Source: Peromyscus leucopus (taxonomy: Eukaryota; Chordata; Mammalia; Rodentia; Cricetidae). From it: DNA of 64,000 nucleotides. The notes below the pieces were generated by a model, which saw only the letters and a list, made by a program, of their open reading frames with translations, had not been told where the DNA came from and ran no database searches. Positions 33,731 to 44,957 of this stretch are shown here, piece by piece. The DNA is taken from positions 40,021,458 to 40,085,457 of the forward strand of contig NC_051075.1 of the NCBI RefSeq assembly GCF_004664715.2, written 5' to 3'. Numbering within the stretch: position 1 is the first letter of the stretch; each line of letters starts with the position of its first letter. Made by a program: the position numbers and the translations under genes.

Positions 33731-34735
33731 CCCCGGGCCTGCTAATGGCAGGCTCTGATTAAGGGATGTGCCAAACCCACTTGACTCTGCCCTTTATCTG
33801 GGGAAAAAAAACAAGAGGAGGACCAGCAGGTACTGCCTGCAGCTTGACTAATGAGGCAAGAAGTTAAAGCCAGACTGGAGTCCTAGGACTCTAGGAGAGC
33901 AAGGGAGGCTGGGGAATCTCAGGACACTGGTCTGAGTGGAGACCTGGTGAAGATAGATGTTGGTGGCAAGTGAAGACAGGGATCTGCAACGTGGAGGTTA
34001 AACCCTCCATCCTTAACAGTGTCCAGGATAGGTCCAAACAAACAAGCCTTGACAATAGCAAAATAGAGTGCCGGAATGGGCCATCAGGAGAAACTCCACA
34101 AAAAAACTTTCCAGACCTGTCCCAAGTACCACTGAAAGCAAACACTAGGCCAGCAGAAGCAGCTGTGGCTCCTTTTGGAAACATTCAGCGGAAAGCTGTA
34201 CAAACCACAGGCTGTCTTGGGCCGTCTGCTTTATTGGAGAAATGGACAACCTAGAAAAGGCTGCTGCTCTTTCCCCTTTACTCTCCGATATAATGGAAGA
34301 TACTTAACGAAGTGGAGAGGTGACTCACCTACATGTGTTATTCCCGTGTTTAGACCTATCTTTTCAAACAAGCCATATTTTACTGGTTCCTAAACTGTAA
34401 TATGATGCGCGCCTTTTAAGTCTTAGCTTAAGTTCAACATCAGAGGAGTATAGTTATCTGTTGGCCCTACTCTGAAAGAGGTGGTGGGTACCTGTGCTGC
34501 ACTATACAGCGAGGTGATGGAGGGTTCTCAGCTACCATTAGCTTCACACCTGTCTGTGGGCTTCAAGGGCAGAGTCGGCACCATTTGGGTGCTCCTAAAA
34601 ATGATGAAAATAAAAATTCCCAATTCAGACTAATCTTTTGTTGTACTAGGTACAACAATGTTCAAAAGAGAAAATTTGGTAGGGATCTGACAGTCATCAC
34701 AGTTTTACATTTTTGGTATATTGAATATAGAGTTA
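33731..34735. other. Upstream flank of Rtn1, unique
   Basis: The first kilobase upstream of the leader lacks dispersed repeats. It has CCTTTATCTGGGG near 33790 but no TATA box positioned for this gene. No exon is recognised. Confidence 0.45.
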
Positions 34736-34738
34736 CTG

Positions 34739-34847
34739 AGGCTGGAGAGATGGCTTTGGTGGTTAAGAATTCTTGCTTCTTTTCCAGAGGACCAGAGTTT
34801 GGTTCCCAGCACCCACATCTGACAGCTCACAATCGCCTATAACTCCA

Positions 34848-34929
<82 letters not shown>

Positions 34930-34940
34930 AATAAATCTTT
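34739..34940 (+). repeat. B2/B3 SINE with expanded (TC)n(AC)n
   Basis: GCTGGAGAGATGGCTTTGGT, then 'ttccagaggaccagagtttggttcccagcacccac', then 'cagctcacaatcgcctataactccag'. The middle has become (TC)n at 34851-34906 and (AC)n to 34930 before ATAAATCTTT. Confidence 0.88.
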
Positions 34941-35675
34941 GAAAAAATTAGTTTCTATGGAATATGTCTATTATCTTCATTGCGATAGTGGCTTCACAGT
35001 GTATTTATCTGTCAAAAATCAAGTTGTCATGTGTCTATGTGTGAGTCAATGTATATCAGTTAGTTATCCTAATAAAGCTATAAAAATTATCTCCTCCTAC
35101 AATAACAAATTCTTGGTTATCCTGAATCATCATAGCTTTTTTTAATCTATGAGAAAATAAGTACCTACTTAAGATATTAAGTTGAAAAGGCTGATTTCAC
35201 TGCTGTTTTTCCAGGGAATTTAATGTAGTCAAGCATCTGGGGAAGCACTTGAAAGTATCATTCCAATATTTTGTTTAGATTGCCTTAAAGTATTAAGAAT
35301 TCCAGGTAGGAATTTCCTCACAGTTTTATTATTAATATGCAAAGAGCATGAGAAGTTTAAATGATACAAATTTATGTGGCTACTAAGGAGTATTGAATTG
35401 TGACAATATGGTGAGAAAGAGATATTTTGTTTCTCTGAGAAACACTGGAGAAAGGCATCACTCAAAAACTTGACAAACTGTGCAAACCTCTTTGTATCCT
35501 TATGATTAAATAGATATGGGGATATGATTCTAATTATTTTCCACATTTCATCAGCCACCAATCAATACTCTCATTCAAGGATATACAGAGAAAATAGACA
35601 GTTAAGTCTATTTATGCTTAATCATTATAGGAAACAGATAATTTCGTTTCAGTAGATTATTCTGAAAAAAAATAC
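34941..35675. other. Unique AT-rich upstream DNA
   Basis: No gene or repeat recognised. Confidence 0.4.
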
Positions 35676-35679
35676 ATGG

Positions 35680-35765
35680 TGTGCTGATGGTGTAGCTCGG
35701 AGCCATAGTTCTTGTCTAGGATGTGTGAGGCTCTGGTATCAATCCCTAGCAAGGTGGGGCAGGGA
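35680..35765 (+). repeat. ID-type SINE, degenerate
   Basis: 'Gctgatggtgtagctcggagccatagttcttgtctaggatgtgtgaggctctggtatcaatccctagc' follows the ID tRNA-like body. Confidence 0.65.
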
Positions 35766-36155
35766 GACATGGACAGAGAGAAACAGATTATTTTAAAAGA
35801 TATGCATCATGTTTCAACTGAGCAATCTTCCTAATTACCTTTACTTACTAGACTCAACGTGTGAATTGATACAAGTTGTCTGTGTCTATGGGTAAAGAAA
35901 TATTCAAGTTTATGTTGTGGTTTAAGAAGATTCATATTGCTATCATGTTATACGTGCATCCCTCTGAGCTGATGGACCTTCACTGATTTGAAGACTTATG
36001 GACATAACGCACAGTGAGGGATGGGGTTCCGGGACTCACATAGTCACTACAGGTCATGAATTGCTCTAAAATGCTTTTGAGACCAAGAAAATGGGGCTGG
36101 AACTTTGAAGATATTCTCAGCATCTGACATCCAAGAGAGCTTTTTCCTACACGGT
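35766..36155. other. Unique upstream DNA
   Basis: No recognised feature. Confidence 0.35.
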
Positions 36156-36159
36156 CTAA

Positions 36160-36440
36160 AACATAACTCTTCAACTGAATGTCCCTCATTTCTACTTCCT
36201 GTGCACCTCTCAGTCCATCCTCCTGACTTCCTCTTACTCTTTATGGTTTTTTCCTGTCAACTGGTTGCTTGCTCTGTCTCTTAATCTATGGTTGACTTTA
36301 TTTAATCCTGTTTACAATTGGATTAAAGGTGTGTGCTAGGGCTGAGCCATACCACAGCCAGAAACAGGTTTTTCTAGTAAATAACAGAATCTCATGTTTC
36401 ACAGTGTGATCAAATAACCTGCAACACCTCTGTGTAGGGT
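36160..36440. repeat. Rodent LTR-like composite, fragment
   Basis: Contains 'tttacaattggattaaaggtgtgtgctagggctgagcc' and 'gtgtgatcaaataacctgcaacac', wording found in dispersed muroid LTR-type repeats. It is perhaps related to 50320-50825. Confidence 0.35.
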
Positions 36441-36639
36441 TTACGGTCAACTTAATAGTTGCATATTTTCAGGGTGTTTAATAGCACATACTAAATTATT
36501 TCTAAGAAACGTCTTTCAAGACTAAAGCTGGCCATAATTTCAGTTATTTTCAGCAAATCAGGTGAAGCATGTTCAGTGATTATTGGAGTCAAGACAGTGA
36601 AGGACTACACTGTTGCTATTTGTAACTCCTGTATTCTGG

Positions 36640-36795
36640 GTTTGTTTGTTTGTTTAATTTGTAGTTTGTTTGGTGTTTTTTTTTTTGTTGTTGTTGTTTG
36701 GTTTTTTTTTCTGTTTTTAGCATGGAATTGAACCTACAGCTTTTCACATGCTAGACCAGCATTCTATCATGAAGCCACATCCCAGCAATAATTCC
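36640..36795 (-). repeat. ID-type SINE, inverted, with T-rich tail
   Basis: A T/GTT-rich tract (36640-36718) precedes 'gcatggaattgaacctacagcttttcacatgctagaccagcattctatcatgaagccacatcccagc', an inverted ID body. Confidence 0.6.
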
Positions 36796-36904
36796 TCTAT
36801 TCTAAACAGTAAGCTTAATTCAAAAGTAAGTCTCAAAGGTTCTTCAAGGAGTTAGAACAACACCTGCCAATGAATATATGGGCGACACATACTGGAGTTG
36901 GTGT

Positions 36905-37096
36905 ATTTTCCTTTCTTTTCTTTTTGAGTGTGCGGGGGCAGGGGTGGGGGGGAGATGAGAGGGGAGAGTGGAAGGGTGGCCTTGGAAGAAAGGGAAGCAA
37001 GCGTGATTGGGGTGCATTGTATGAAATACCCAAACAATTGATAAAAATATTACATTGGGGGAAAACTAATTTCTTTAAAAAAATAAATAAATAAAA
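36905..37096 (+). repeat. L1 3' tail fragment
   Basis: A G-rich block (36935-36995) then 'attggggtgcattgtatgaaatacccaaac' and an AAAAATAAATAAATAAA tail: the last part of a rodent L1 3' UTR. Confidence 0.5.
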
Positions 37097-37214
37097 AGGC
37101 TGGGTGGTGGTGGTGCTTGCCTTTAATACCAGCACTCAGGAGGCAGAGCCAGGAGGATCTCTGTGAGTTCAAGGCCAGCCTGGTCTACAGAGCGAGATCC
37201 AGGACAGGAGTAGA

Positions 37215-37264
<50 letters not shown>
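37097..37264 (+). repeat. B1 SINE ending in (AC)n
   Basis: The B1 body 37097-37212 (GGCTGGGTGGTGGTGGTGCT to GAGATCCAGGACAGGAG) lacks its last 30 bases; an (AC)n of about 50 bp (37215-37264) follows. It directly abuts the L1 tail. Confidence 0.88.
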
Positions 37265-37266
<2 letters not shown>

Positions 37267-38045
37267 CAACATGGAATAGCTTGTTTCAGAAGTGGACAAC
37301 GGGATCCACTGGCTGATATGTGATGAATGTTGGGAGTGCTGTACAGAGAAAGTACCATGGGCCATAATCATATTCTATAGGAGAGAGGCTCTAGAAGAAT
37401 GACCCATGGCCACAGCTAGGCAAGGGAAGAGGAAGGCGCTGTGTGCCGTGTATTCCTTCCTGCCCTTGTTTAAGCTCAGCACCACCCAGGCCACAGGCCC
37501 TCCTTAAAGCCCTCTAGGAGGAAGATGCAATGGTAGAAGTCACTGTCACTGGCTCAGTAAGGTGCAGGTCTCACAAGAAGACAGCCTAATGCCTCGTATC
37601 TCCAAAACCATTGCATTGTGTTGGTTCGGGATTTAATTTGTCTAGGTAACTCCCAGATTATTTTGCAGTGTACTTTTTACTTTGGGATAATGTGTGGACG
37701 CTACTGAATTTGATATGGAAAATATTCTCCATTTACTACTGCAGGGAAACAACATTTAGGTTGACTTTAAAATGGTGCCCAAGAGACACCCCAGCTCTCC
37801 TCAACGCCACACAGCACTTTTGGAACAAAAACATCAGGCTTTTCTGTCAATGGGAAGAGGCCACTAGGATTTCAGGTGACACCCAAAGGGGTGAAGTGTG
37901 GATGCTTCCAGTGACCTCAGAAAGAATGGGAGGAGGCACACTTACTTCTTTCCATCACATCTAGATTTTCTATTCATTTGTACACTTAAGCAAAGCAAAG
38001 TTCTTTCACTTATAACATTTCCAGGGGTCATTTTTGAAGTATTGA
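37265..38045. other. Unique upstream DNA
   Basis: No repeat hallmark or exon. The 98-residue frame at 37668-37964 has no recognisable domain. Confidence 0.4.
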
Positions 38046-38047
38046 GT

Positions 38048-38270
38048 CCATATTCCATTTCTTTTCTTTCTTTCTTTTCTTTTTTTTTTTTTTTTTTTTT
38101 TTTTGGTTTTTCGAGACAGGGTTTCTCTGTGTAGCTTTGTGCCTTTCCTGGATCTCACTCTGTAGACCAGGCTGGCCTCGAACTCACAGAGATCCACCTG
38201 GCTCTGCCTCCCGAGTGCTGGGATTAAAGGCGTGCGCCACCACTGCCCGGCACCATATTCCATTTCTTTT
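38048..38270 (-). repeat. Young B1 SINE, inverted, with 18-bp target duplication
   Basis: CCATATTCCATTTCTTTT occurs exactly at 38048-38065 and 38253-38270. Between them are a poly-T tail complement and a near-consensus cricetid B1 (38103-38251). It inserted at the edge of, or inside, an old L1. Confidence 0.95.
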
Positions 38271-39358
38271 TTATCAGTTACTATTAGCCCATTATATGGA
38301 GATTCTTTAACTTACCCACCCACTCATCAGATGATAGGTCCAGGCTATTTCCAGTTTTGAGTTATTACAAATAATGCTTCTAAGAATGTTTGTGTATGCA
38401 TTTTTGGTCTATTTTCATTTATCTTTGTTATAAAACAGTCTTCTGAGCAAGAATGTGAAATAAGAAATCTATAACCTGAATTTTCCATGCTCTAAAGAGA
38501 ATAAAAAATTTTAAAGACATTCTGTGCTTAAGAAGCAGTCAGAGCACACCTAACAAGGTAAATTGTCGAATTGTTTGTTCTTTATAATGTATATACTCAT
38601 ATAGATTGCACTTAATACTTACATACTTTTTATTTCTAGTTTGGTGAAAAAATATATAGCTTCTCATCCTGGTTTTATTTTTTAACTTATTTGATGCCTT
38701 GTGAATTAGGTTTTCTATGAACTTCTTGGTAACTTTTTCTCATTTTAGTTTTATGGAGATTTGACTCACTAAAACAAACACTTTAGTATATAATTCAGTG
38801 ATTTTTAGAATCTTCATAGAATTTTGCAGTCATCATAACAAGAAATTCAAACCATTCCATCAGGCCATACAGAAATCCCATATTCTGTCATTCCCCACCC
38901 CAACCAACACTAAGACCAATCCCAGGAAATTGTCAATTATGTTCTTTGTTTCATAGATTCACTTATTCTGATAATTTCATATAAATAGGATCAGACACCA
39001 TATGGACTTTTGTATCTGATTTTTTTCTGCTTTTCATAACATTTTCAGTGATCACTTATGTTGTGGCATGTCCATATTTCATTCCCTTTTTATTAATGAA
39101 TAAAATACTGAGGTGTGGATATGCCTCTCTTTTCTCATCCATTGGTCATATAACTTAGATTATTTTCACTTTGTAGTTACTACAAATAACATTTCTATAA
39201 AAAGGTTTGTGTACAAAGGTTTGTCTATATGTTTTAATTTCCTTTGGATGCAGAATAGTGATTAGAATTGTTGAGACAGAAAGTGACTCTGTTTAATCTT
39301 ATGGGAAACCTGCCAGACTATTTTCTGAGCTAACAGCACCATTTTAAAATTTCATTCC
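38271..39358 (-). repeat. Ancient L1, 3' part (left segment)
   Basis: Read inverted, the block at 38300-38440 ('cacccactcatcagatgat ... ccaggctatttccagttttgagttattacaaataatgc') and 38880-39358 ('gtagttactacaaataacatttc ... aacctgccagactattttctgagctaacagcacc') follow the end of ORF2 of old mammalian L1. It stops abruptly at CATTCCTGG. The likely continuation resumes near 45440. Confidence 0.75.
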
Positions 39359-39535
39359 TGGCGGCCACGCCAGCCAGAGAAGTAGGTAGGCTAATGCAGC
39401 GCTTCACTTCTCTGTCCTCTCCTCCAAACCTGATCCCTCATCTCATCCCATCTCTGGAGCAGACCACCTCCTTTGGCCTCCTGTTCCTCTTGTCTCTACT
39501 CCCAGCAGATCACACAGCTCTTCCCCTCTTGTATG
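39359..39535 (+). mobile_element. L1 5' UTR-like segment, plus orientation
   Basis: CTCTCCTCCAAACCTGATCC and 'catctcatcccatctctggagcagaccacc' resemble the complement of 41010-41130, which is 5' UTR of the inverted L1 next door. The two are therefore inverted copies of one 5' UTR region, flanking ORF1. Confidence 0.6.
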
Positions 39536-41139
39536 CAGCAAAAAAGATGGATCCTGTTTTCAAATCCATTGTGTTAGTCTGGTCTTTTTACTGGGGAATT
39601 CAGACTGTTGATATTGAGAGATAAATCAATGAGTACTGTTTGGTTCCTGTTATTTTTGTTGTAGTTGTGTGCATGTTTCCCTTCTTATTCCTTATGCTTT
39701 CTTGGCTGTGGTTAACTTTTTAGGTTGGAGTTTCCCTTCTAGAACCTTCTGTAGGACTGGATTTGTAGACAGATATTGTTAAAATTGGTTTATCATGGGA
39801 TATCTTAACTTCCCCATCTCTTGTGATTGAAAGTTTTGCTGGGTTTAGTAGTCTGGGCTGGCATCTGTGTTCTCTTAAAGTCTACAGAACATCTGTCCAA
39901 GCTCTTCTGGCTTTTAAAGTCTCCATTGAGAAATTAGGTGTTGTTATAATAGGTCTGCCTTTATATGTTACTTTATCTTTTTCCATTGAAGCTTTTAAAA
40001 TTCTTAATTTGTTCTGTATGCTTATTATGTGAAGAGGAAAAAAATTTCTGGTCCAGTCTATTTGGATACTGTATGCTTCTTGTACCTTGACACCTCCTTC
40101 TTTAGGTTTGGGAAATTTTCTTCTATGATTTTGTTAAAAATATTTCTGTGCCTTTCCTTTGTCCCAGTTTCTTCTCTGTCTTCCATTCTAATTATTCTTA
40201 GATTTGGCCTTTCCATAGTGTCCCAGATTTTCTGGATGTTTCGTGCCAGGATTTTTTTGTTTTAATTTAGCATTTTCTTTGACCAAGATATCTATGTCTT
40301 CTATCTTGTCTTCAATGCCTGAGATTTTCTCTTCCATCTCTTGTATTTCATTGGTGAGGCTTACCTCCAAGGTTCCCGTTCGAACTCCTAAAATTTTCAT
40401 TTCCAGATTTCCCTCAGTTAGAATTTTCATGATTCTATTTCCACTTTCAGGTCTTGAACTGTTTTCTTCATTTCCTTCTCTCCTGTTTGTGTTTTCATAG
40501 ACCTCTCTAAGGAATTTATTCGTTTCCTCTTTAGTGGCCTCTATCATATTCATAAAGTCTCCTTAAGGTCTTCTTGTGGTTCAGCTATGTTTCAATACCC
40601 AGGGCCTACTGTTGTAGGGTTACTGGGCTCTAGTGGAGACATATTGTCTTGTCTGTTATTGATTGCACGTTTACACTGGCATCTAGGCATCTGGGTTCAG
40701 GAAGACTGTGATTCTAGGTGCTGACATCTGGTCTTGTCTTTGTTGGACTGCTGTTTTGTTGTTTGATTTCTGTTGCCTTTTCTGGTTCTTAGGAGTGTGT
40801 TACCTGGTAGGAAATTCTTTAGGCATTTTGATGGGTGTGACCATTGGGGGTTCTGGGTAAAATGTGTTTCTAGGTATTGGGAGCTGACTCTTAGGAATGG
40901 GGATGGGATAGAAGGGGGCTCTGAGGGGGTTGATCGGAGGGAGAACAGCAGGATGTTCCACCAGGATCTGTTTAGTCCCCTGGGTGGACTGGGAAAAGGG
41001 GGCAGAGAGTGAGGAGAGGCCATGACAGGTAGTCTGCTACAGAGCTGGGGATGAGATGAGGGACATTGAATTGGAGGAGAGGAGGGAGAATGAACATCCC
41101 AAACTTGTCTACCTGTCTGCTGGCCAACTTGCTTCCCTG
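39536..41139 (-). mobile_element. L1 fragment: 5' UTR, ORF1 and start of ORF2
   Basis: On the minus strand about 41139-40560 is 5' UTR. About 40560-39700 is ORF1, with an open coiled-coil part (40188-40553, heptad-rich EMEEKISGIEDKIEDIDIL) and then the RNA-binding and C-terminal domains in broken frames (GRPIITTPNF, LREHRCQPRLL). About 39640-39536 is the ORF2 endonuclease start (SLNINSLNSPVK ... FCCIQE). Stops and frameshifts show it is dead. The 3' side is cut where the plus-oriented 5' UTR piece begins. Confidence 0.75.
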
Positions 41140-41270
41140 ACAGATCAATGTGTCTGTTTTTATGCCAATACCATGCTGTTTTTATTATCATAACTCTGTA
41201 ATACAATTTGGAGTCAGGGATGATGATACCTCCAGCAGTTATTTTATTATTCAGGATTGTTTTGGCTATC

Positions 41271-41324
<54 letters not shown>

Positions 41325-41735
41325 TTATATGAAACCAAAAATTGTTCTTTCAAGGTCTGTGAAGAATTGTGTTGGAATTTTGATGGGGATTGTGTTAGAT
41401 CTATAGATTGCTTTTTAGTAGGATGGCCTTTTTACTATATTAATCCTACCAGTCCATAAGTATGAGAGATCTTTCCATCTTCTGATATCTTCTTCAATTT
41501 CTTTCTTCAATGACATTGAAGGTTTTTTTAATTTTTATTTTTTATCATACAAGTGTTTCACTTGCTTGGTTAGAATTACCAAGATATTTTATATTATTTT
41601 AAGCTGTTGTGAAAGGTGTTGATTCTCTGATTTATTTCTTAGTTCATTTGGCATTTGTATACAAGTGGGCTACTGATTTTTGTGAGTTAATTTTGATCAA
41701 ATATATTCTATATATACTACTGTTCTAAAAAAAAT
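41140..41735 (-). mobile_element. L1 ORF2 reverse-transcriptase C-terminal fragment
   Basis: Inverted reading gives KKEIEEDIRRWKD-like and [20 protein letters not shown] followed by [20 protein letters not shown], standard L1 ORF2 wording. An (AC)n (41275-41322 on plus) sits inside the coding region. It probably forms the inverted half of an insertion whose plus-strand half is 41755-42800. Confidence 0.8.
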
Positions 41736-41754
41736 AGCAATTAAACAACTCCTA

Positions 41755-42800
41755 ATAATATTCTGCTATACTTAATGAATCAGTGCCTTGCTCGGCCATC
41801 ATGAGAGCAGCTTTCTCCTGCAGCAGATGGGAATGAATACAGAGACCCACAGTGAGACATTATGCAGAGAGTGAAAGATCTTGGAACACTCAGCCCGAAA
41901 TGGGGTGTCTCCATCAAATCCCTCCCTTCAAGGCTCAGGGGACCCTGCAGAAGAGGAGGGAGAAAAGGTGTAAAAGCCAGAGGAGATGAACGACACCCAG
42001 AAAACAAGGGGCTCTAAATCAACACGATCAAAGCTCACATAGTCTCACAGAGACAGAGGCAGCATGGACATGGCCTCCATGGGTGTGTATCAGGTCCTTT
42101 GATTATGTATTATGGCTTCCAGTTTAGTGTTTTTGTGGGATTCCTGAATGTGTGAACAAATGGGTCTCTGGTTTTTTTTTTGTGTGTGTGTGCCTTCTCT
42201 TTGGCTCTTATCCTTCCTTTTTGTTTGTTTGTTTCATCTGAATGTGTTAGTTTTTGGTTTCTATTATATAAATTATATTATATCTATTATATTTATTATC
42301 CCTTAAAAGCCTGTTTATTTTCTAATGAGAGACAGTAAAGGAGTCAGATGGGAGATGTCTTAATTAGGTTTTCTATTGTTGTTCACACTATGACCACAGC
42401 AACTCTTAGAAAGAAAAAAACATTTAATTGGGACTGGCTTACAGGTTCAGAGGTTTAGTTCATTATCGTCATGATGGGAAGCATGGCAGTGTGTAGGCAG
42501 ACATGGTGCTGGAAAGGTAGCTGGGAGTTCTGTATCCATGTCAGCAGACATCAGAAAGGGAGAGAGAGACACTGGGCTTGGCTTGAACATTTGAAACCTC
42601 AAAGCCCATCTCCAGTGACACACTTCCTCCAGCAAGGCCACACCTCCTAATAGTGCCACTCCCTATGAGTCTATGGGAGCCATGTTCATTCAAACCACCA
42701 GAGGAGGGGAGGTGGGGAAGAAACTGGGAGGAGTAGGGGGGGAACTGTAATTAGGATATGTTACATGAGAAAAAATCCACTTTCAATAATAGGGGGGGAA
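41755..42800 (+). mobile_element. L1 3' UTR, split by an MT LTR
   Basis: Segments 41755-42355 and 42701-42800 form an L1 3' UTR: AGTGCCTTGCTCGGCCATCA, GGAACACTCAGCCCGAAATG, CTTCCAGTTTAGTGTTTTTG, then the G-rich end. The LTR at 42356-42700 interrupts it. With 41140-41735 this looks like a second 5'-inverted (twin-primed) L1. Confidence 0.75.
42356..42700 (-). mobile_element. MT-type MaLR solo LTR inside L1
   Basis: Inverted it reads TGGTGGTTTGAATGAACATG to CTAATTAAGACA with GGCACTATTAGGAGGTGTGG and GGAGGAAGTGTGTCACTGG. About 345 bp. The 5-bp flanks do not match clearly. Confidence 0.85.
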
Positions 42801-42810
42801 ACAATCATCA

Positions 42811-44957
42811 CTGGGCTAGTGGGACAGCTCAGTGATTAAGAGCACTTGCTGAGTAGTACTCCATTGTGTATATGTGCCACATTTTCTTTATCCATTCTTC
42901 AGTTGAGGGGCATCTAGGCTGTTTCCAGGTTCTGGCTATTACAAATAATGCTGATATGAACATAGTTGAGCATGTGTCCTTGTGGTAAGATTGAGCATTC
43001 CTGGGGCATATGCCCAAGAATATTATAGCTGGCTCTTGAGGAAGACTTATTCCCCGTTTTCTGAGAAACCACCATACTGATTTCCACAGTGGTTGTACAA
43101 GTTTGCATTCCCACCAACAGTGGAGGAGTGTTCCCCTTGCTCCACATCCTCTCCAACATAAGCTGTTTTCAGTGTTTTTGAGCTTAACCATTCTGACAGG
43201 TGCAGGATGGTATCTCAGAGTTGTTTTGATTTGCATTTCCCTGATGGCTAAAGATGTTGAGTAATTCCTTAAATGTCTTTCAGCCATTTGAGATTCTTCT
43301 GTTGAGAATTCTCTGTTAAGCTCTGTAGCCCAATTTTTAACTGGATTGTTCAGTATTTTGAAGTCTAGCTTTTTGAGTTCTTTATATATTTTGGAGATCA
43401 GCCCTCTGTCAGATGTGGGGTTGGTGAAGATTTTTTCCCATTCTGTAGGCTGTCGTTTTGACTTATTAACCATGTCCTTTGCTCTACAAAAGCTTCTCAG
43501 TTTCAGGAGGGAATAATTCCCATTTATTAACTGTCGCTGTCAGTGTCTGTGCTACTAGTGTTGTATTTAGGAAGTAGTCTCCTGTGCCAGTGAATTCCAG
43601 ACTACTTCCTACTTTCTCTTCTATCAAGTTCAGTGTAACTGGATTTATATTGAGGTCTTTGATCCACTTGGACTTGAGTTTTGTGCATGGTGACAGATAT
43701 GGATCTATTTACAATCTTCTGCATGTTAACAATGATACAATGAAATTTGCAGGCAAATGGATGGAACTAGAAAATATCATCTTGAGTGAGGTAACCCAGA
43801 TTCAGAAGGACAAACATAGTATGTACTCACTCATAAGTGGATACTAGATAAGAGGGAAGGCATGAGCAGACTGCAACCCACAGCTCCAGAGAGGCTAGAT
43901 AACAGGGAGAGACCCTAGGAGGGACTCATGGATGACCCTGAGAAGGAGAAGTGGATAAGATCTACATGAGCAGATGGGGGAGCAGAGGGCAAGGAGTGGG
44001 GGATGAGAACATAGGGAAATGGGAGGGTCAAGCTGGAACAGGGACAGAGTGGGAGGGCAGGGAGGAAGATACCGTGATAGATGAGGACATCATGGGAATA
44101 GGAAGAGGCAGGGTGCTGGGAAGGCTCTCAGGAATCCACAAGGATGACCCCACCTTGGTCTGCTGGCAGTGGTCCAGAGGGTGCCTGGACTGGTCTACTC
44201 TGGTGACGAGTCTAGCAAATAACCTAGCTGTCATCATAGAGCCTTTGTCCAGTGACTGATGGAGGCAGATGCAGAGATCCACAGCCGGGCACCAGGCTGA
44301 GCTCTGGGAATCCAATTGATGAGAGAGAGGAGGGATTCTGCAGGTGAGGGACATGGAGATCATGATGGAAGGACGTGCAGAGATGACCAATCACACTAGT
44401 GGAAGCCCATGAACTGTGGACTGGTGGCTGTGGAGCCCCCATGGGACTGGACTAGGCTCTCTGGATACAGAAGACTTGTTTGGCTTGAACTGTTTAGGGG
44501 GCACCCAGACAGGGGGATCGGGATCCATCCCTGGTGCATGGGCAGGCTTTGGGGAGCCCGGTGCCTGTGGTGTGACACCTTGCACAGCCTTGGTGCAGTG
44601 GGAAGGGGCTTGGACCTGTCTAGGCTCAGTGTGCCAGGCTCTGCTGACTCCCCAATGGGAGACTTTGGTTTGGGGGAATGTGGGAGTGTGGGGTGGCTTG
44701 GAAAAGAAGGTTAGGGGGTGGGAGGAGGCGGGCTCTGGGGGTGGTATGTGGAGTGAGTAGAAATTTCTTAATAAAGAAAAAAAAAAGAGCACTTGCTGTT
44801 CTAACAACCTGACTTTAGTTTCGCCTGTAGGGGGGCTTACAATCACCTGTGTGTAACTACAGCTCGAGGGACACTGGCACCCTCTTCTGGTCTCTGAGGA
44901 CACCCACACACATACTCTCTCACTCTCACACACATAAATAAAAAACTAAATCTTTTA
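42811..44957 (+). repeat. B2/B3 SINE interrupted by a twin-primed L1
   Basis: Left part 42811-42851 (CTGGGCTAGTGGGACAGCTC to AGAGCACTTGCTG) resumes at 44799 (TTCTAACAACCTGACTTTAG) and runs to ATAAATAAAAAACTAAATC. The halves join perfectly if one copy of the 14-bp duplication and the insert are removed. Confidence 0.87.
42852..44784. mobile_element. Twin-primed (5'-inverted) L1 insertion
   Basis: Flanked by AAGAGCACTTGCTG at 42838-42851 and 44785-44798. Left part (about 42852-43726) is ORF2 C-terminus in minus orientation, including an open frame 42829-43473 with the L1 C-terminal Cys motif CWRGCGARGTLLHCWWEC (CX3CX7HX4C) and ending MEYYSA. Right part (about 43727-44784) is plus orientation, starting at NDTMKFAGKWMELENIILSE, ending the ORF at SLISGY, then 3' UTR and A tail. 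The two halves meet almost exactly in L1 coordinates, the hallmark of twin priming. Confidence 0.93.

Noticed and set aside
33112..33745. Plus-strand open frames of up to 192 residues, one with a signal-peptide-like LLLLPLLFLRG and a CAG|GTGAAA near 33687
   Set aside because: The frames begin at GTG, not ATG; they overlap the real minus-strand exon and arise from the stop-poor GC-rich island. No known protein family is recognised.
40188..40553. 121-residue minus frame as a coiled-coil host protein
   Set aside because: It is the coiled-coil part of L1 ORF1, followed in order by broken ORF1 domains and the ORF2 start.
44391..44933. 180-residue minus-strand frame
   Set aside because: It is antisense to the 3' UTR of the twin-primed L1; G-rich 3' UTR composition keeps it open.
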